This document shows, piece by piece, positions 8,272 through 17,204 of a stretch of 64,000 nt of DNA. The notes below the pieces were generated by a model that did not search any database, was not told where the DNA came from, and saw only the letters and a list, made by a program, of their open reading frames with translations. The stretch is from NCBI RefSeq assembly GCF_001280845.1, contig NZ_LGHP01000001.1:2256435-2320434 (forward strand), written 5' to 3'. Each line of letters opens with the position of its first letter. The first letter of the stretch is position 1. This DNA is from Bacillus sp. FJAT-28004 (GTDB lineage Bacteria > Bacillota > Bacilli > Paenibacillales > Paenibacillaceae). Position numbers and translations under genes: made by a program.

Positions 8272-9170
8272 CGGTGAAAAGGAATGCTGCCGCAGCCCTC
8301 GCGCTGTCTTCGATTAGCAAAATCATCCTTTATACGTTTCTTGGCCTCTCGTCCTTAATTGCCCTGTTCCCGCTTTGGTACGAGGTGGCGGCATCCTTTA
8401 GCAGCAGCCGGGCAATTACAGCCGGAGAAGTGATGCTGTGGCCGATTGAATTCAACCTGCATGCTTACGATCGGCTTTTTGATGACGGACAAATTCTGAT
8501 CGGCTTACGAAATACGGTCTTGATTACAGTTGTCGGAACCGCCTTGAATATGATCATGACGATACTGGCCGCCTATCCACTCTCAAGACGCCGCCTGGTG
8601 GGCCGCAGCGGACTGCTGATGTTCGTTACGTTCACGATGTTATTCGTTTCTGGGATCATTCCGAGCTTCATTCTCGTCAAGACGCTGGGCTTAATGGACA
8701 CATACTGGGCATTATGGCTGCCAGGGCTGATCAGCACGTATAACATGTTCGTGATGAAAACGTTCATGGAAGGGCTGCCGGAGGAAATTGAAGAGTCGGC
8801 TGCTATGGACGGAGCTGGAGATTGGCGGGTTTTAATGCAGATCATGCTTCCACTATGCAAACCGATTATTGCCTCATTGTCGCTGTTCTATGCTGTTGGC
8901 TGGTGGAACTCTTATTTCAGTGTTCTTCTTTATATAACAAAAACGACGTCGCAATCCTTGATGGTGAAGCTGTACCAGATGATCAATCAAGTGGATGCAA
9001 GCCTACTTAACAATACCGGGGGAAGCGAGGGTGCGGGTCAAATCTTGTTAACGCCCGAGGGCATCAAAGCTGCGGCAATCGTCATTGCAGTCACGCCGAT
9101 TCTGTGCGTATATCCGTTCATTCAGAAACATTTTGTAAAAGGCGTTTTGATCGGTTCGGTCAAAGGTTAA
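8265..9170 (+). CDS. ABC sugar importer permease, LplC/YtcP-like
   Basis: Second membrane subunit of the importer, 301 residues, MalG-type fold with six helices. The EAA loop EESAAMDGAGDWRVLMQIMLPL precedes the fifth helix, and the C-terminus FVKGVLIGSVKG is typical. The ATG at 8265 overlaps the previous stop; GTG 8274 is a possible alternative with better spacing from AAGGGGG. The overlap points to translational coupling and equal amounts of both permeases. The ATPase is not encoded here and is probably a shared MsmX-like protein from elsewhere. Confidence 0.93.
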   Translation: MVTVKRNAAAALALSSISKIILYTFLGLSSLIALFPLWYEVAASFSSSRAITAGEVMLWPIEFNLHAYDRLFDDGQILIGLRNTVLITVVGTALNMIMTILAAYPLSRRRLVGRSGLLMFVTFTMLFVSGIIPSFILVKTLGLMDTYWALWLPGLISTYNMFVMKTFMEGLPEEIEESAAMDGAGDWRVLMQIMLPLCKPIIASLSLFYAVGWWNSYFSVLLYITKTTSQSLMVKLYQMINQVDASLLNNTGGSEGAGQILLTPEGIKAAAIVIAVTPILCVYPFIQKHFVKGVLIGSVKG

Positions 9171-9183
9171 TAAGGAAAAGGGG

Positions 9184-10788
9184 ATGATGTATTTGATGAA
9201 AATGAACAAAATCCGCAATTTTATTATGTCGGCTAGCTTAATTCTTGTACTGCTGGCAGGCTGCACGGGGAAATCCGAGCCGACTAAACCTTCTGCTGCA
9301 CCAAACGAGACCGATGCGCCAGCGCCAGTGGTAGAGCAAAAGAAAGAGATCAGCGTATCTATACTTGATCGGGGCGAAGTGGCAACGGAGGAAGGCAGCT
9401 ACGAAAACAACCGCTGGACGAAGTGGATCAATGAGAATGCTCCTGCTAAGGTCAAATGGGTACCCGTACCGCGCACGCAGGTGCAGCAAAAATTAAATAC
9501 GCTGATTGCATCGGGCACGGCGCCGGATCTGATATGGGAATATGACCGCAGCTATATTAGCCAGCTCGCTGCGCAGGGCGCGATCCAACCGATTGACGAA
9601 TATATCGAAAAATACAGCACAACGTACAAAGCCTATTTGGCGAAGCATCCGGAACTAAAACCCTTCCTCACGATTAACGGAAAAATGTATGCGATTGCAA
9701 GCGCGCGTGGACAAGAAACGATAGCCAATCATGGCATTATGATTCGTCAGGATTGGTTAGATAAGCTGGGCTTGAAAGCTCCTACTACAGTTGAAGAATT
9801 AATTGAGGTTGCGCGCAAGTTCAAAGAGGGTGATCCAGACGGCAACGGCACGGCGGACACGGTTCCGATCACCTTTAATTACAACGGAGTACAGATTTTA
9901 AGAGCACTTTTCTTCAATAACGAGAACCAATGGTATCTGGAAGATGGCAAGCTCACGTTCGGCCGGATACTGGATCGGTATACCGATTCGCTTGCTTTGC
10001 AAAAGCAGCTTTTTGACGAAGGATTAATCGATAAGGAATACATTACGGATACAAATTTTCAGCGCTCGCTTCAACTCTGGACGACGGGCAAATCCGGTAT
10101 CTATCTCGGCTCATGGACGATGGGCGCGGAATTTGTTGATTTGAAGAAAAATGTGCCGAATGCCAAAGTTGTGCCTTTGGAGCCAGTCGCTTCGAAGTAC
10201 GGTAAAAATGGCCTTTACCAGGAAGTGCCGGCCAATATGTATATCGCTTTTAATACCAATATGAAGGAGGATAAAATCGAAGCAGGCGTCAAATTTTTGG
10301 ACTGGATGCTGGAGAAAGGCTGGGAGCCGCTCAGAATCGGAGAGAAGGACGTTCACTATAAGCTCGTTGGTGAAGTTCCGCAGAAGACCGATGCTGATAA
10401 GTTCAAGAAAGAAGTTTTCTATGCAAGAGAGTATGCCATCTTGAACGAATGGGATCCAAAGCCGGAATGGTATGCGGTGATGGCGGCTCAGGATCCGATT
10501 TCTCAAGAGCAGGCAGTGCTTAAAGCAGCGGGTCTTGAGACAGCGATGAAAAATAAATACAGACGGGACATTGCCTATAATCCTGATCTGCCTGAGGTTA
10601 GTCAGCTAATTGCTACCTTTGCTCCGATTGCGCAGCAAATTGAAGCCAAGATTGTAACTGGAGGAGGCGCGCTTACGCCGCAGGCCGGAATGGAGGATAT
10701 TCGCAAGGAGTGGAAGCGTTTGGGCGGTGAAAATGTAGAAAAGTTGGTGCAGGAGTGGTATGAGGTGAACAAAGAGCATCTGAAGTAG
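9184..10788 (+). CDS. lipoprotein sugar-binding protein of ABC importer, LplA-like
   Basis: A 534-residue extracellular solute-binding protein anchored by a lipid on Cys27 (lipobox LLAGC). Its length and the long C-terminal domain fit the large family-1 binding proteins that accompany LplB/LplC permeases and usually bind oligosaccharides. DPDGNGTADTVPIT is a typical Asp/Asn-rich calcium-like loop of this group. It lies 13 bases behind the second permease. The ligand is unknown; the following glycosidase gene suggests a plant-cell-wall oligosaccharide. Confidence 0.93.
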   Translation: MMYLMKMNKIRNFIMSASLILVLLAGCTGKSEPTKPSAAPNETDAPAPVVEQKKEISVSILDRGEVATEEGSYENNRWTKWINENAPAKVKWVPVPRTQVQQKLNTLIASGTAPDLIWEYDRSYISQLAAQGAIQPIDEYIEKYSTTYKAYLAKHPELKPFLTINGKMYAIASARGQETIANHGIMIRQDWLDKLGLKAPTTVEELIEVARKFKEGDPDGNGTADTVPITFNYNGVQILRALFFNNENQWYLEDGKLTFGRILDRYTDSLALQKQLFDEGLIDKEYITDTNFQRSLQLWTTGKSGIYLGSWTMGAEFVDLKKNVPNAKVVPLEPVASKYGKNGLYQEVPANMYIAFNTNMKEDKIEAGVKFLDWMLEKGWEPLRIGEKDVHYKLVGEVPQKTDADKFKKEVFYAREYAILNEWDPKPEWYAVMAAQDPISQEQAVLKAAGLETAMKNKYRRDIAYNPDLPEVSQLIATFAPIAQQIEAKIVTGGGALTPQAGMEDIRKEWKRLGGENVEKLVQEWYEVNKEHLK

Positions 10789-10790
10789 AG

Positions 10791-10834
10791 GGGAAGGCCC
10801 TTCCCGTATTCGGTCATTGCCCTTTCGGGAAGGG
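10791..10834 (+). other. intercistronic hairpin
   Basis: The perfect stem CCCTTCCCG / CGGGAAGGG (10798-10806, 10826-10834) competes with an overlapping palindrome GGGAAGG-C-CCTTCCC (10791-10805). No T run follows, so it is more likely an mRNA processing or stability element lowering expression of the next gene relative to the binding protein than a full terminator. Confidence 0.55.
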
Positions 10835-10871
10835 TTAATCGCCGATCCGAGTAGCAAAGGATGGTTGGAAA

Positions 10872-13800
10872 ATGATGACCATGAAAAAAGTTTTTTCATT
10901 ATTCCTCATCTTTGCATTAATCATAACGGCATCAGGTACACTTGGGAAAAATGAACCTGCGGCGGCTGCGGAAGCGGTGGTTGCAGAGCTGCAAGCAGGC
11001 GATTATGAAAACTCCGACGAAGTATGGGACTTCCTGCTTGGCGCCGAATTTCCCGGGGCACAAGGAAGCTTTACAAGAGATCAGTCCGCGTTCCAAACAG
11101 GGCTCTCCTCGGCCAAAGTGACTGGGGATTTTAATGGCGGAGGTTCTTACGTTGCACTAGAGCGGTATCTGACGAAACGAATTGTTCCGGCGGAAGCGGT
11201 AAGCTTATCCTTTTGGGTAAAGACTGCAGATGCCGCATCGATTTACCTTGTTCTAATGGACGGAACGAACCAAAATCACTCGCAAAGGCTGGTGCTTCAG
11301 CCGACAACGGCTTGGCAGAAGGTTACCGTGAATGTTTTTAATGCTGGCAGCGAATATATGCACTGGGGAGGCGCCAATGACGGAGTCTTTCATCCGTCGC
11401 TTAAGAAGATGACGATCAAGGTGGCACGGGCGGGCTTGCGCACAGGCCTTAAGAGCGGCTCGGTCTGGTTCGACGATGTCAGAATCAAGGTTACCGTACC
11501 TGATCTAGCCATCGCTCAAACGCAGGTTGGCAACGTATTTGCGGGTGCAAGCAAAGGCACTTTTGATGTTCTAACGACCGGGGACACCGTCACATGGCAA
11601 ACCTATGATGCTTGGGGTGAGCCTGGTTCATCTGGAAGCGCGCCGGTAACCGGAGGGAAGATCAGGCTTGAGGTGCCGGTACAATCAGATGGCTATTACC
11701 GATTAAAGCTATCTGCCTTTCAAGCGGGGGTTTTGCTTAAAACAACAGAGACGACCTTTGCGACAGTGCCAACGTTTGATTTGTCGGCGGTGACGGCATC
11801 ACCGTTTGGCATACAGACGCATTTTGCCCATAGCTGGAACCGCGAGATGCTTCCTTTGGTCAAGTATGCAGGCGCCAAAAGCGTGCGGGATGCGATGTTC
11901 TGGTCTGAGATCGAGCTTAAAAAAGGCATATACACCTATAACCCTAAATTTACGCTCTATATGGAAGGGTTGCTTGAGAACAGCATCGATCCGCTAATGA
12001 CCTTCGCTTTTTCCAATCAATTTTATGATAATTTTCAAACGCCATATTCCGCAGAAGCCCACGCTGCCTATGCGAATTATACAAAGTCCGTGCTGAACCG
12101 ATTCGGCGGCCAAATCAAATGGGGAGAGATGTGGAATGAGTTCAACCTGCCTAGTTTTGGAGGAAATGGCCCCGCCGCATCACAGCCGGATGTTTACTTC
12201 AATCTAATGAAAGCAGGTTACGAGGCTGCCAAATCGGTGCGCCCGGATCTGAATGTGCTTGGAGGCGCGACCGCTGGCATTCCGGAAGAGTGGCTGGAGG
12301 ATTTGTTCCAGCTAGGCGGGTTAAATTACATGGACACCTTGTCCGTACATCCTTACCGTTACCCCGACAAGCCGGAAGGATTGCTTAATGAGGTAGCCTC
12401 GTTAAACCAGCTGGTGAAAACATATAACAACGGACAGACGAAGCCGATCTGGTTCTCGGAGATTGGATGGCCGACGCAGCTTGACCCTCGTGGGGTGGAT
12501 GAGAAGACGCAGGCGGCCTATTTGATTCGCACCTATGTACTTGGCATGGCAGCGGGCGTGGAGAAAATTTTCTGGTACGATCTGATGGACGATGGAACGG
12601 ATAAGAAATATAACGAGCATAACTTCGGCATTATTCATAATGGCGGTGATCCGCTTGGCGCTTATACGCCAAAACCGGGTTATGTGGCGTTTGCGACGGC
12701 AGCGCGTCAGTTGACTGGCGCAAGTTTAATCGGTCAGGAGATTACGAACGGCATCTATCGCTATAAATTTAAGAAGAACCAGAAATCCATTCATGTGCTT
12801 TGGTCAGGAACGGATACGGAAACGAATCTGACTCTGAAAACAAAAGAACCGCTTGTCGTAACGGACATGATGGGCCGCACGGCAACCTACATGCCAAAGG
12901 ATGGGGAAATCTATATTACCGCTTCTAGCGAGCCTTTATTTATCCAAGGGAAAATCGATAAAGTCATTCAAGGCAGCAAATACACGCTTAAGAGCGAGCC
13001 GTACTTTACCGGTGATCCTGTCAGCGTAACGTTATCCGTATACAAAGCATCATCTCGGAATCCGCTAAGCGCCCGCATTCAATTGCAAGGAGCAGTTCAG
13101 AATATAAAGGCTTCCTCGGTCGGTACCTATCCTACCGTATTTCAAGGAATAGGTGAGCCTGGCAGCTACACAGCGACAGCGGAGCTTGTTGTTGGCGGCA
13201 AAAAAATCGGCGCGTTAAAAAATACGGTGGTGATCAAGCAATCAGAGGAGCTATCTGCCAAACATGTATTGAAAGAGGGCAGCGACTTTCTGAGAGTTCG
13301 AATCGATAATACGAAACCAGTGGATAGGCGGCTGACACAGATCGATTGGCAAGTGGGCGGAATAACCGATTCGAAAACCTATAATACGGTGCTGCCTGGT
13401 TTTACGGATTACACGATTGATCTTCCTATACCGGCTTTGCCAGGGGAAACCTTAACCCCTCACCAGCTTACCGTCTATTTGGAGGATGGCACCGTATTGT
13501 CTCTTTCAGGCAATTTGCAAAATATCGCTGTCGCCAGCATGACGCCAATCGTTAACCGCACCGTGCAGGTGGATGGCCCGCTTGACGATGTCGACGATCT
13601 CCCCGGCATCGACCTGTTTGAGGAAGGCCATTCAAGAGTGGTGCCGCATAACGGGCCAGAGGATTTGAGCGGCAAGCTATGGGTCACGTACGATAATGAC
13701 CACATCTACCTGTCGGCTAAGATCCATGATGATCAATTTACGCAAACCAAAACAGGTGACGCGATTTGGAGCGGAGACAGCATTCAATTCGCTATTTCCT

Positions 13801-14564
13801 TGGGAACGCCGGGAGAGGCAGCCGAATGGTACGAATACGGTATGGCGCTGACGCCAAACGGACCGGAATTGTATCGGTGGATGGCGATGTCTGGCGTACT
13901 GACCGGACCGGTTACAAATCACCAGCTCCAGATTACGAGAGATGAAACAAACAAGGATACGATTTACCGGCTCGCATTGCCTTGGACGGAATTATCGCCG
14001 ATCGCTCCGAGTGACGGGATTCTAAGCTTGTCCGCGCTAGTTAACGAGAATGATGGCAACGGACGCAAAGGTTGGTTGGAGTGGGGTGGAGGCATCGGCT
14101 CCAATAAGCAGTCTAAACTATTCAAGCCTATGTTGATCGGCGGGGCGGGAGCGGTAAGCATTAGCGGCGTGACTCTTGACAGAGGTCTACTTGAAATGAC
14201 TGCGGGTGACCCTGCGGTTGCACTTCTTGCAACGGTGATGCCCGAGAATGCAGAGAGTAAAGAGGTAACGTGGACAACAAGCGATCCGAATGTTGCGACA
14301 GTAAATGCAGGGGAAGTAACGCCTATAGGAGCGGGTACGGCAACGATAACGGTGACGACAACGGATGGTTTATTTACAGCCAGCTGTGTCGTTACAGTCG
14401 CAGCTGCTCCAGTCATTGAACCGGAGCCAGGTGAAATTGTGGAGCCGGGGTCAAGTGAAACTCCAGAACCTAGTGAAACCGTAAAACCAGAACCTAGTAA
14501 AACGCCAGAGACGGGGGTGCCTGAAGCTACTCCGAATCCAGTGACCCCGGCGCCAACTGACTAA
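10872..14564 (+). CDS. secreted multidomain glycoside hydrolase (clan A, GH39/GH5-like) with CBM9 and Big_2
   Basis: A 1230-residue exported enzyme. It has a signal peptide (about 1-33), a jelly-roll carbohydrate-binding region (about 45-205), a beta-sandwich, a TIM-barrel catalytic region (about 305-630), further beta-sandwiches, a CBM9-like domain (about 890-1090), a Big_2 Ig-like domain (about 1095-1180), and a Pro/Glu/Thr-rich tail. Likely acid/base is Glu423 in MWNEFN and likely nucleophile is Glu530 in WFSEIGWPT, the clan-A pattern. The tail looks like a linker, yet the protein stops there, with no SLH or sortase signal. It ends the importer operon and probably feeds it. Substrate unknown; GH39-like fits xylan or arabinan side chains. 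Confidence 0.88.
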   Translation: MMTMKKVFSLFLIFALIITASGTLGKNEPAAAAEAVVAELQAGDYENSDEVWDFLLGAEFPGAQGSFTRDQSAFQTGLSSAKVTGDFNGGGSYVALERYLTKRIVPAEAVSLSFWVKTADAASIYLVLMDGTNQNHSQRLVLQPTTAWQKVTVNVFNAGSEYMHWGGANDGVFHPSLKKMTIKVARAGLRTGLKSGSVWFDDVRIKVTVPDLAIAQTQVGNVFAGASKGTFDVLTTGDTVTWQTYDAWGEPGSSGSAPVTGGKIRLEVPVQSDGYYRLKLSAFQAGVLLKTTETTFATVPTFDLSAVTASPFGIQTHFAHSWNREMLPLVKYAGAKSVRDAMFWSEIELKKGIYTYNPKFTLYMEGLLENSIDPLMTFAFSNQFYDNFQTPYSAEAHAAYANYTKSVLNRFGGQIKWGEMWNEFNLPSFGGNGPAASQPDVYFNLMKAGYEAAKSVRPDLNVLGGATAGIPEEWLEDLFQLGGLNYMDTLSVHPYRYPDKPEGLLNEVASLNQLVKTYNNGQTKPIWFSEIGWPTQLDPRGVDEKTQAAYLIRTYVLGMAAGVEKIFWYDLMDDGTDKKYNEHNFGIIHNGGDPLGAYTPKPGYVAFATAARQLTGASLIGQEITNGIYRYKFKKNQKSIHVLWSGTDTETNLTLKTKEPLVVTDMMGRTATYMPKDGEIYITASSEPLFIQGKIDKVIQGSKYTLKSEPYFTGDPVSVTLSVYKASSRNPLSARIQLQGAVQNIKASSVGTYPTVFQGIGEPGSYTATAELVVGGKKIGALKNTVVIKQSEELSAKHVLKEGSDFLRVRIDNTKPVDRRLTQIDWQVGGITDSKTYNTVLPGFTDYTIDLPIPALPGETLTPHQLTVYLEDGTVLSLSGNLQNIAVASMTPIVNRTVQVDGPLDDVDDLPGIDLFEEGHSRVVPHNGPEDLSGKLWVTYDNDHIYLSAKIHDDQFTQTKTGDAIWSGDSIQFAISLGTPGEAAEWYEYGMALTPNGPELYRWMAMSGVLTGPVTNHQLQITRDETNKDTIYRLALPWTELSPIAPSDGILSLSALVNENDGNGRKGWLEWGGGIGSNKQSKLFKPMLIGGAGAVSISGVTLDRGLLEMTAGDPAVALLATVMPENAESKEVTWTTSDPNVATVNAGEVTPIGAGTATITVTTTDGLFTASCVVTVAAAPVIEPEPGEIVEPGSSETPEPSETVKPEPSKTPETGVPEATPNPVTPAPTD

Positions 14565-14612
14565 AGCGCCAGAGAACGGACCTTAACCGATACGCGTTGA
14601 AAGGAAGGAGAT

Positions 14613-14650
14613 GAGCAGTTTGCCTTTACGGCGGCCTGCTCTCTTTCTGC
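14613..14650 (+). terminator. weak terminator behind glycosidase gene
   Basis: GAGCAG (14613-14618) pairs with CTGCTC (14636-14641), followed by TCTTTCTGCTCTC, which is pyrimidine-rich but not a clean T run. A GC-rich hairpin GGGGGC/GCCCCC follows closely and may serve the convergent dioxygenase gene. Confidence 0.35.
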
Positions 14651-14720
14651 TCTCTGTTACTCCAATGTCGACAGAGGTCGGGGGCTAGCCGCCCCCTCCT
14701 ACTCGATTTGAAGTCGAATA

Positions 14721-15530
14721 TTAGACGCTGCCGATAAGCATCTTTTTGAGCGGTACCATCGATTCTTCCGGGACATAATATTTGAATTTATTATCGCTGA
14801 TTTGTCCAAGCAGCTGACGGCGGATCGGATCGGCATCCTTCAATAGATGCTCGTCTGCTTGATGATAGTCAATCGGTCGCATCCAGATCGGGCTGTAGCC
14901 GAGAAAGAGCTGCCTTCTTGTAAATTCGGATTGATTGATCGATCCGGCATGCCATAGATTTTGCGCGAAAATAAATACATCACCCGGCTTTCCGCACACT
15001 TGAACCTCGCCATCTAATTGCTGGCGTACATCTTTATGGTTCGGATTATAGGGCTGCTTGTGGCTGCCCGGAATAACCTTTGTATTGCCGCGGTTCGGCT
15101 GTGTCATATCGCTCAAAATATAACAGACTTTTATATAATAAGTAGCCGTTAAGCCTGCAATAACCGGAAACTTTGGATGAGGGCCGTCTTGATGCCAATC
15201 GATAAAGCTGTGGGAAGCAGTTTTTATATCATTAGGATTAGGTTTTCTCACTGTTAGATGAGAAATATGCAGCTGAATATTATGTCCAAGCAAATTAACG
15301 ATTAAGGGAAGGATTTCATCGTGATCGATCAATGAGGCAATCTCAGTGTGCCGAGAGACGCTATTATAGATATTATGAGCAAACGTGTCTTCCTCCTCTG
15401 CGAGGACCTCATCGATAGCTGCATTCAGGAGGGATACCTTTTCCTGTGAGAGTATATCGGGTAAAACCAAGTATCCTTGTTCATGAAAACGGCTCATCAA
15501 TTCTGGAATATTTAACGAAGCTATACGCAT
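14721..15530 (-). CDS. phytanoyl-CoA dioxygenase (PhyH) family protein
   Basis: A 269-residue cytoplasmic Fe(II)/2-oxoglutarate oxygenase. The iron triad is His113 and Asp115 in WHQDGPHP and His194 in NLWHAGS; TRRQLF carries the likely 2-oxoglutarate arginine, and PGSHK is typical. These enzymes hydroxylate small molecules and are often called ectoine-hydroxylase-like, but here the context is sugar use. It is divergent from an AraC regulator with a shared intergenic region of about 110 bases. A second PhyH gene in this window (26693) also lies next to AraC genes. The substrate cannot be named. Confidence 0.88.
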   Translation of the reverse strand: MRIASLNIPELMSRFHEQGYLVLPDILSQEKVSLLNAAIDEVLAEEEDTFAHNIYNSVSRHTEIASLIDHDEILPLIVNLLGHNIQLHISHLTVRKPNPNDIKTASHSFIDWHQDGPHPKFPVIAGLTATYYIKVCYILSDMTQPNRGNTKVIPGSHKQPYNPNHKDVRQQLDGEVQVCGKPGDVFIFAQNLWHAGSINQSEFTRRQLFLGYSPIWMRPIDYHQADEHLLKDADPIRRQLLGQISDNKFKYYVPEESMVPLKKMLIGSV

Positions 15531-15544
15531 TAGCCTCTCCTCCT

Positions 15545-15590
15545 TCTTGTAATTAATTTAATTATATGTTACAAATTTCTGTTGTATAAT
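15545..15590. promoter_or_regulatory. promoter region between PhyH and AraC genes
   Basis: TATAAT at 15585-15590 is a good -10 for the rightward AraC gene, though the -35 is weak. The inverted repeat TTGTAA / TTACAA (15548-15553 approximately, and 15569-15574 approximately) lies just upstream in the shared region and could be an activator site. The AT-rich sequence makes chance occurrence possible. Confidence 0.45.
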
Positions 15591-15642
15591 GTATAGAACA
15601 ATCTATTTTCTTGTAAAAAATTTCATTAAAGGGATGATGAGA

Positions 15643-16446
15643 TTGAACCAGCCTTCGTTTCGCGAGCCCGAGCTGATTTACCATGTGTTCGTGAAGGATG
15701 CTGCACATTTTCAGAAGACGGAGGATACTTACGATCACTGGGCTTTATTCATAGTTGAAGAGGGCGGCTTCGAGTATAGAATGGGAAATTCGAGGAGTGA
15801 GAGAGCCGTAAAAGGGGAAATGGTGCTTTGTCCGCCCAATATGACCTTTTACCGCAAAACAGATGGCTTGTCATTTCACCTCATCGGTTTCCAGTGGCGG
15901 AATGCCGTTAGCGCTAGCGGGGAGGACAACACCGAATTGCCCCCTATAGGAAAGCTTATTCTGCTGAACAACAAAAGAATGAGTTCTACGCTTTCCTTGT
16001 TTCGCGAAGCTCGTTATGTGAAGGATAGTCTGGTGCTGGAATACAAGAAACATCTGTTAAGGGATTTGATGTATGTCTATCAGATCGAATGCTTGAACCG
16101 GAAAATAAATCTTTTATATAGCGAGAACCAGGTCATGCAGCGCGCGGTACGTATGCTTCAGCAGCAAGCGGAAGCGGGTGTTTCCTTGAAGGTGATCGCG
16201 ATGGAACTTGGCATCAGCCAAGTGCAATTAACTAGGCTGTTTAAGCATGAATTTCATACGACACCAAGCGCGTACGCCGCCAATCTCAGAATGGATAAGA
16301 TTAAGCTTATGCTTGTCAATTCTTCATTAACGCTAGCACAAATAGCGGAGCAGTGCGGGTTTACGGATGAGCATCATTTGAGCAAAAGCTTCAAGAAAAC
16401 GTATGGCATGAACCCGTCTTCTTATCGGAAAGCTTATACGATTTAA
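15643..16446 (+). CDS. AraC-family transcriptional regulator with cupin sensor
   Basis: About 267 residues: an N-terminal cupin-like ligand domain (HWALFIVEEGGFEYRMG, KGEMVLCPPN) and a C-terminal AraC double helix-turn-helix (IAMELGISQVQLTRLFKHEF; IAEQCGFTDEHHLSKSFKKTYG). The TTG at 15643 is chosen because AAAGGG (15628-15633) lies nine bases before it; an apparent ATG at 15589 overlaps the -10 box and cannot be used. It probably controls the divergent PhyH gene and itself. Confidence 0.88.
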   Translation: MNQPSFREPELIYHVFVKDAAHFQKTEDTYDHWALFIVEEGGFEYRMGNSRSERAVKGEMVLCPPNMTFYRKTDGLSFHLIGFQWRNAVSASGEDNTELPPIGKLILLNNKRMSSTLSLFREARYVKDSLVLEYKKHLLRDLMYVYQIECLNRKINLLYSENQVMQRAVRMLQQQAEAGVSLKVIAMELGISQVQLTRLFKHEFHTTPSAYAANLRMDKIKLMLVNSSLTLAQIAEQCGFTDEHHLSKSFKKTYGMNPSSYRKAYTI

Positions 16447-16556
16447 CAGATTGAAGTTCAAGTATACCTTGGGATGACTTAGGATTTGCGGGTGGGAGAG
16501 TTTAAGGTAATTCAAAGTAAACACACGCCTATAAATCATTCCTGCAAGCCTCATAA

Positions 16557-16591
16557 ATAAAAAATAACCGCTGGTTTTAACCAACGGTTAC
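16557..16591 (-). terminator. terminator of the Asn-rich protein gene
   Basis: TAACCGCTGG pairs with CCAACGGTTA (16565-16574, 16581-16590) with one mismatch. On the minus strand it is followed by a T run, so it ends the leftward gene at 16606. Confidence 0.7.
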
Positions 16592-16605
16592 GAGATAAGC
16601 TGGAA

Positions 16606-17016
16606 TCAATAACAATAATAACGCTCCCAAATTTTATGTGAATCTTCCTTATTTTTGTCCCACCAACAGATGTCATCCCACCAGTCATCATCGTCGAACC
16701 AATGATCTTTGTCGAACCAATCAAACCAATCTTTCTTGTCCCAATCTTTGTCGTTCTTGTTTTTGTCCGGTTGGTTAGAATGATTATTGTTGTTATTATT
16801 ATTCTTGTTGTTGTTTTGCTTATCATTATTGTGATTACTGTTATTATTGCCGTTGTTGTTATTGCTTTTCGTTACGGAGAACACCGAAAAAATGCTGGAT
16901 AACAAGCTTTTCTTATCATCATATGATTCTTTGCTTGAGGCAGCAAATGCAGAAGCTGGATACAAACAGATCGTTATTAGTAACGTAAGTGATAAGACTT
17001 TTTTGAATTTGGACAT
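16606..17016 (-). CDS. exported Asn-rich, Trp/Asp-rich low-complexity protein
   Basis: A 136-residue protein with a clear signal peptide (about 1-25, cleavage after AFA). A low-complexity stretch made mostly of Asn, with Lys, His and Gln (about 52-85), is followed by an acidic aromatic tail with repeated DW, WFD and DDDD elements and two cysteines (CWW and YYCY). GGGAGGTG precedes the ATG. TTTACA and TAAAAT separated by 17 bp upstream form a reasonable sigma-A promoter. I know no family. The tail could bind metal or cell wall, but that is speculation. A terminator follows, so it is a real single-gene unit. Confidence 0.7.
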   Translation of the reverse strand: MSKFKKVLSLTLLITICLYPASAFAASSKESYDDKKSLLSSIFSVFSVTKSNNNNGNNNSNHNNDKQNNNKNNNNNNNHSNQPDKNKNDKDWDKKDWFDWFDKDHWFDDDDWWDDICWWDKNKEDSHKIWERYYCY

Positions 17017-17204
17017 GACATCAACACCTCCCGTCCACGCTCTAATTGCGAACTTGATGTTCGTTATAAAGAATTTTATAATAAATAAGTCCTTTTGTAA
17101 ACGAACATTTTGTGAAAAATGGATAGTTTGGAGGGGGACTTTAGCAGTAGTTTCGTGGATAATAGAATGTAGAATAATAGGGATATAGAAATGGAGTTGG
17201 ATTC

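Noticed and set aside
13964..14416. 150-residue minus-strand frame
   Set aside because: Antisense to the Big_2 region of the glycosidase; its Val/Thr-rich sequence mirrors the repeats there.
10872..14720. SLH or sortase anchor on the large glycosidase
   Set aside because: The frame stops after the Pro-rich tail and the next 150 bases hold no such domain in any frame.
16847..17188. 113-residue plus-strand frame
   Set aside because: Opposite the signal peptide and promoter of the Asn-rich exported protein; no ribosome binding site and no protein-like features.
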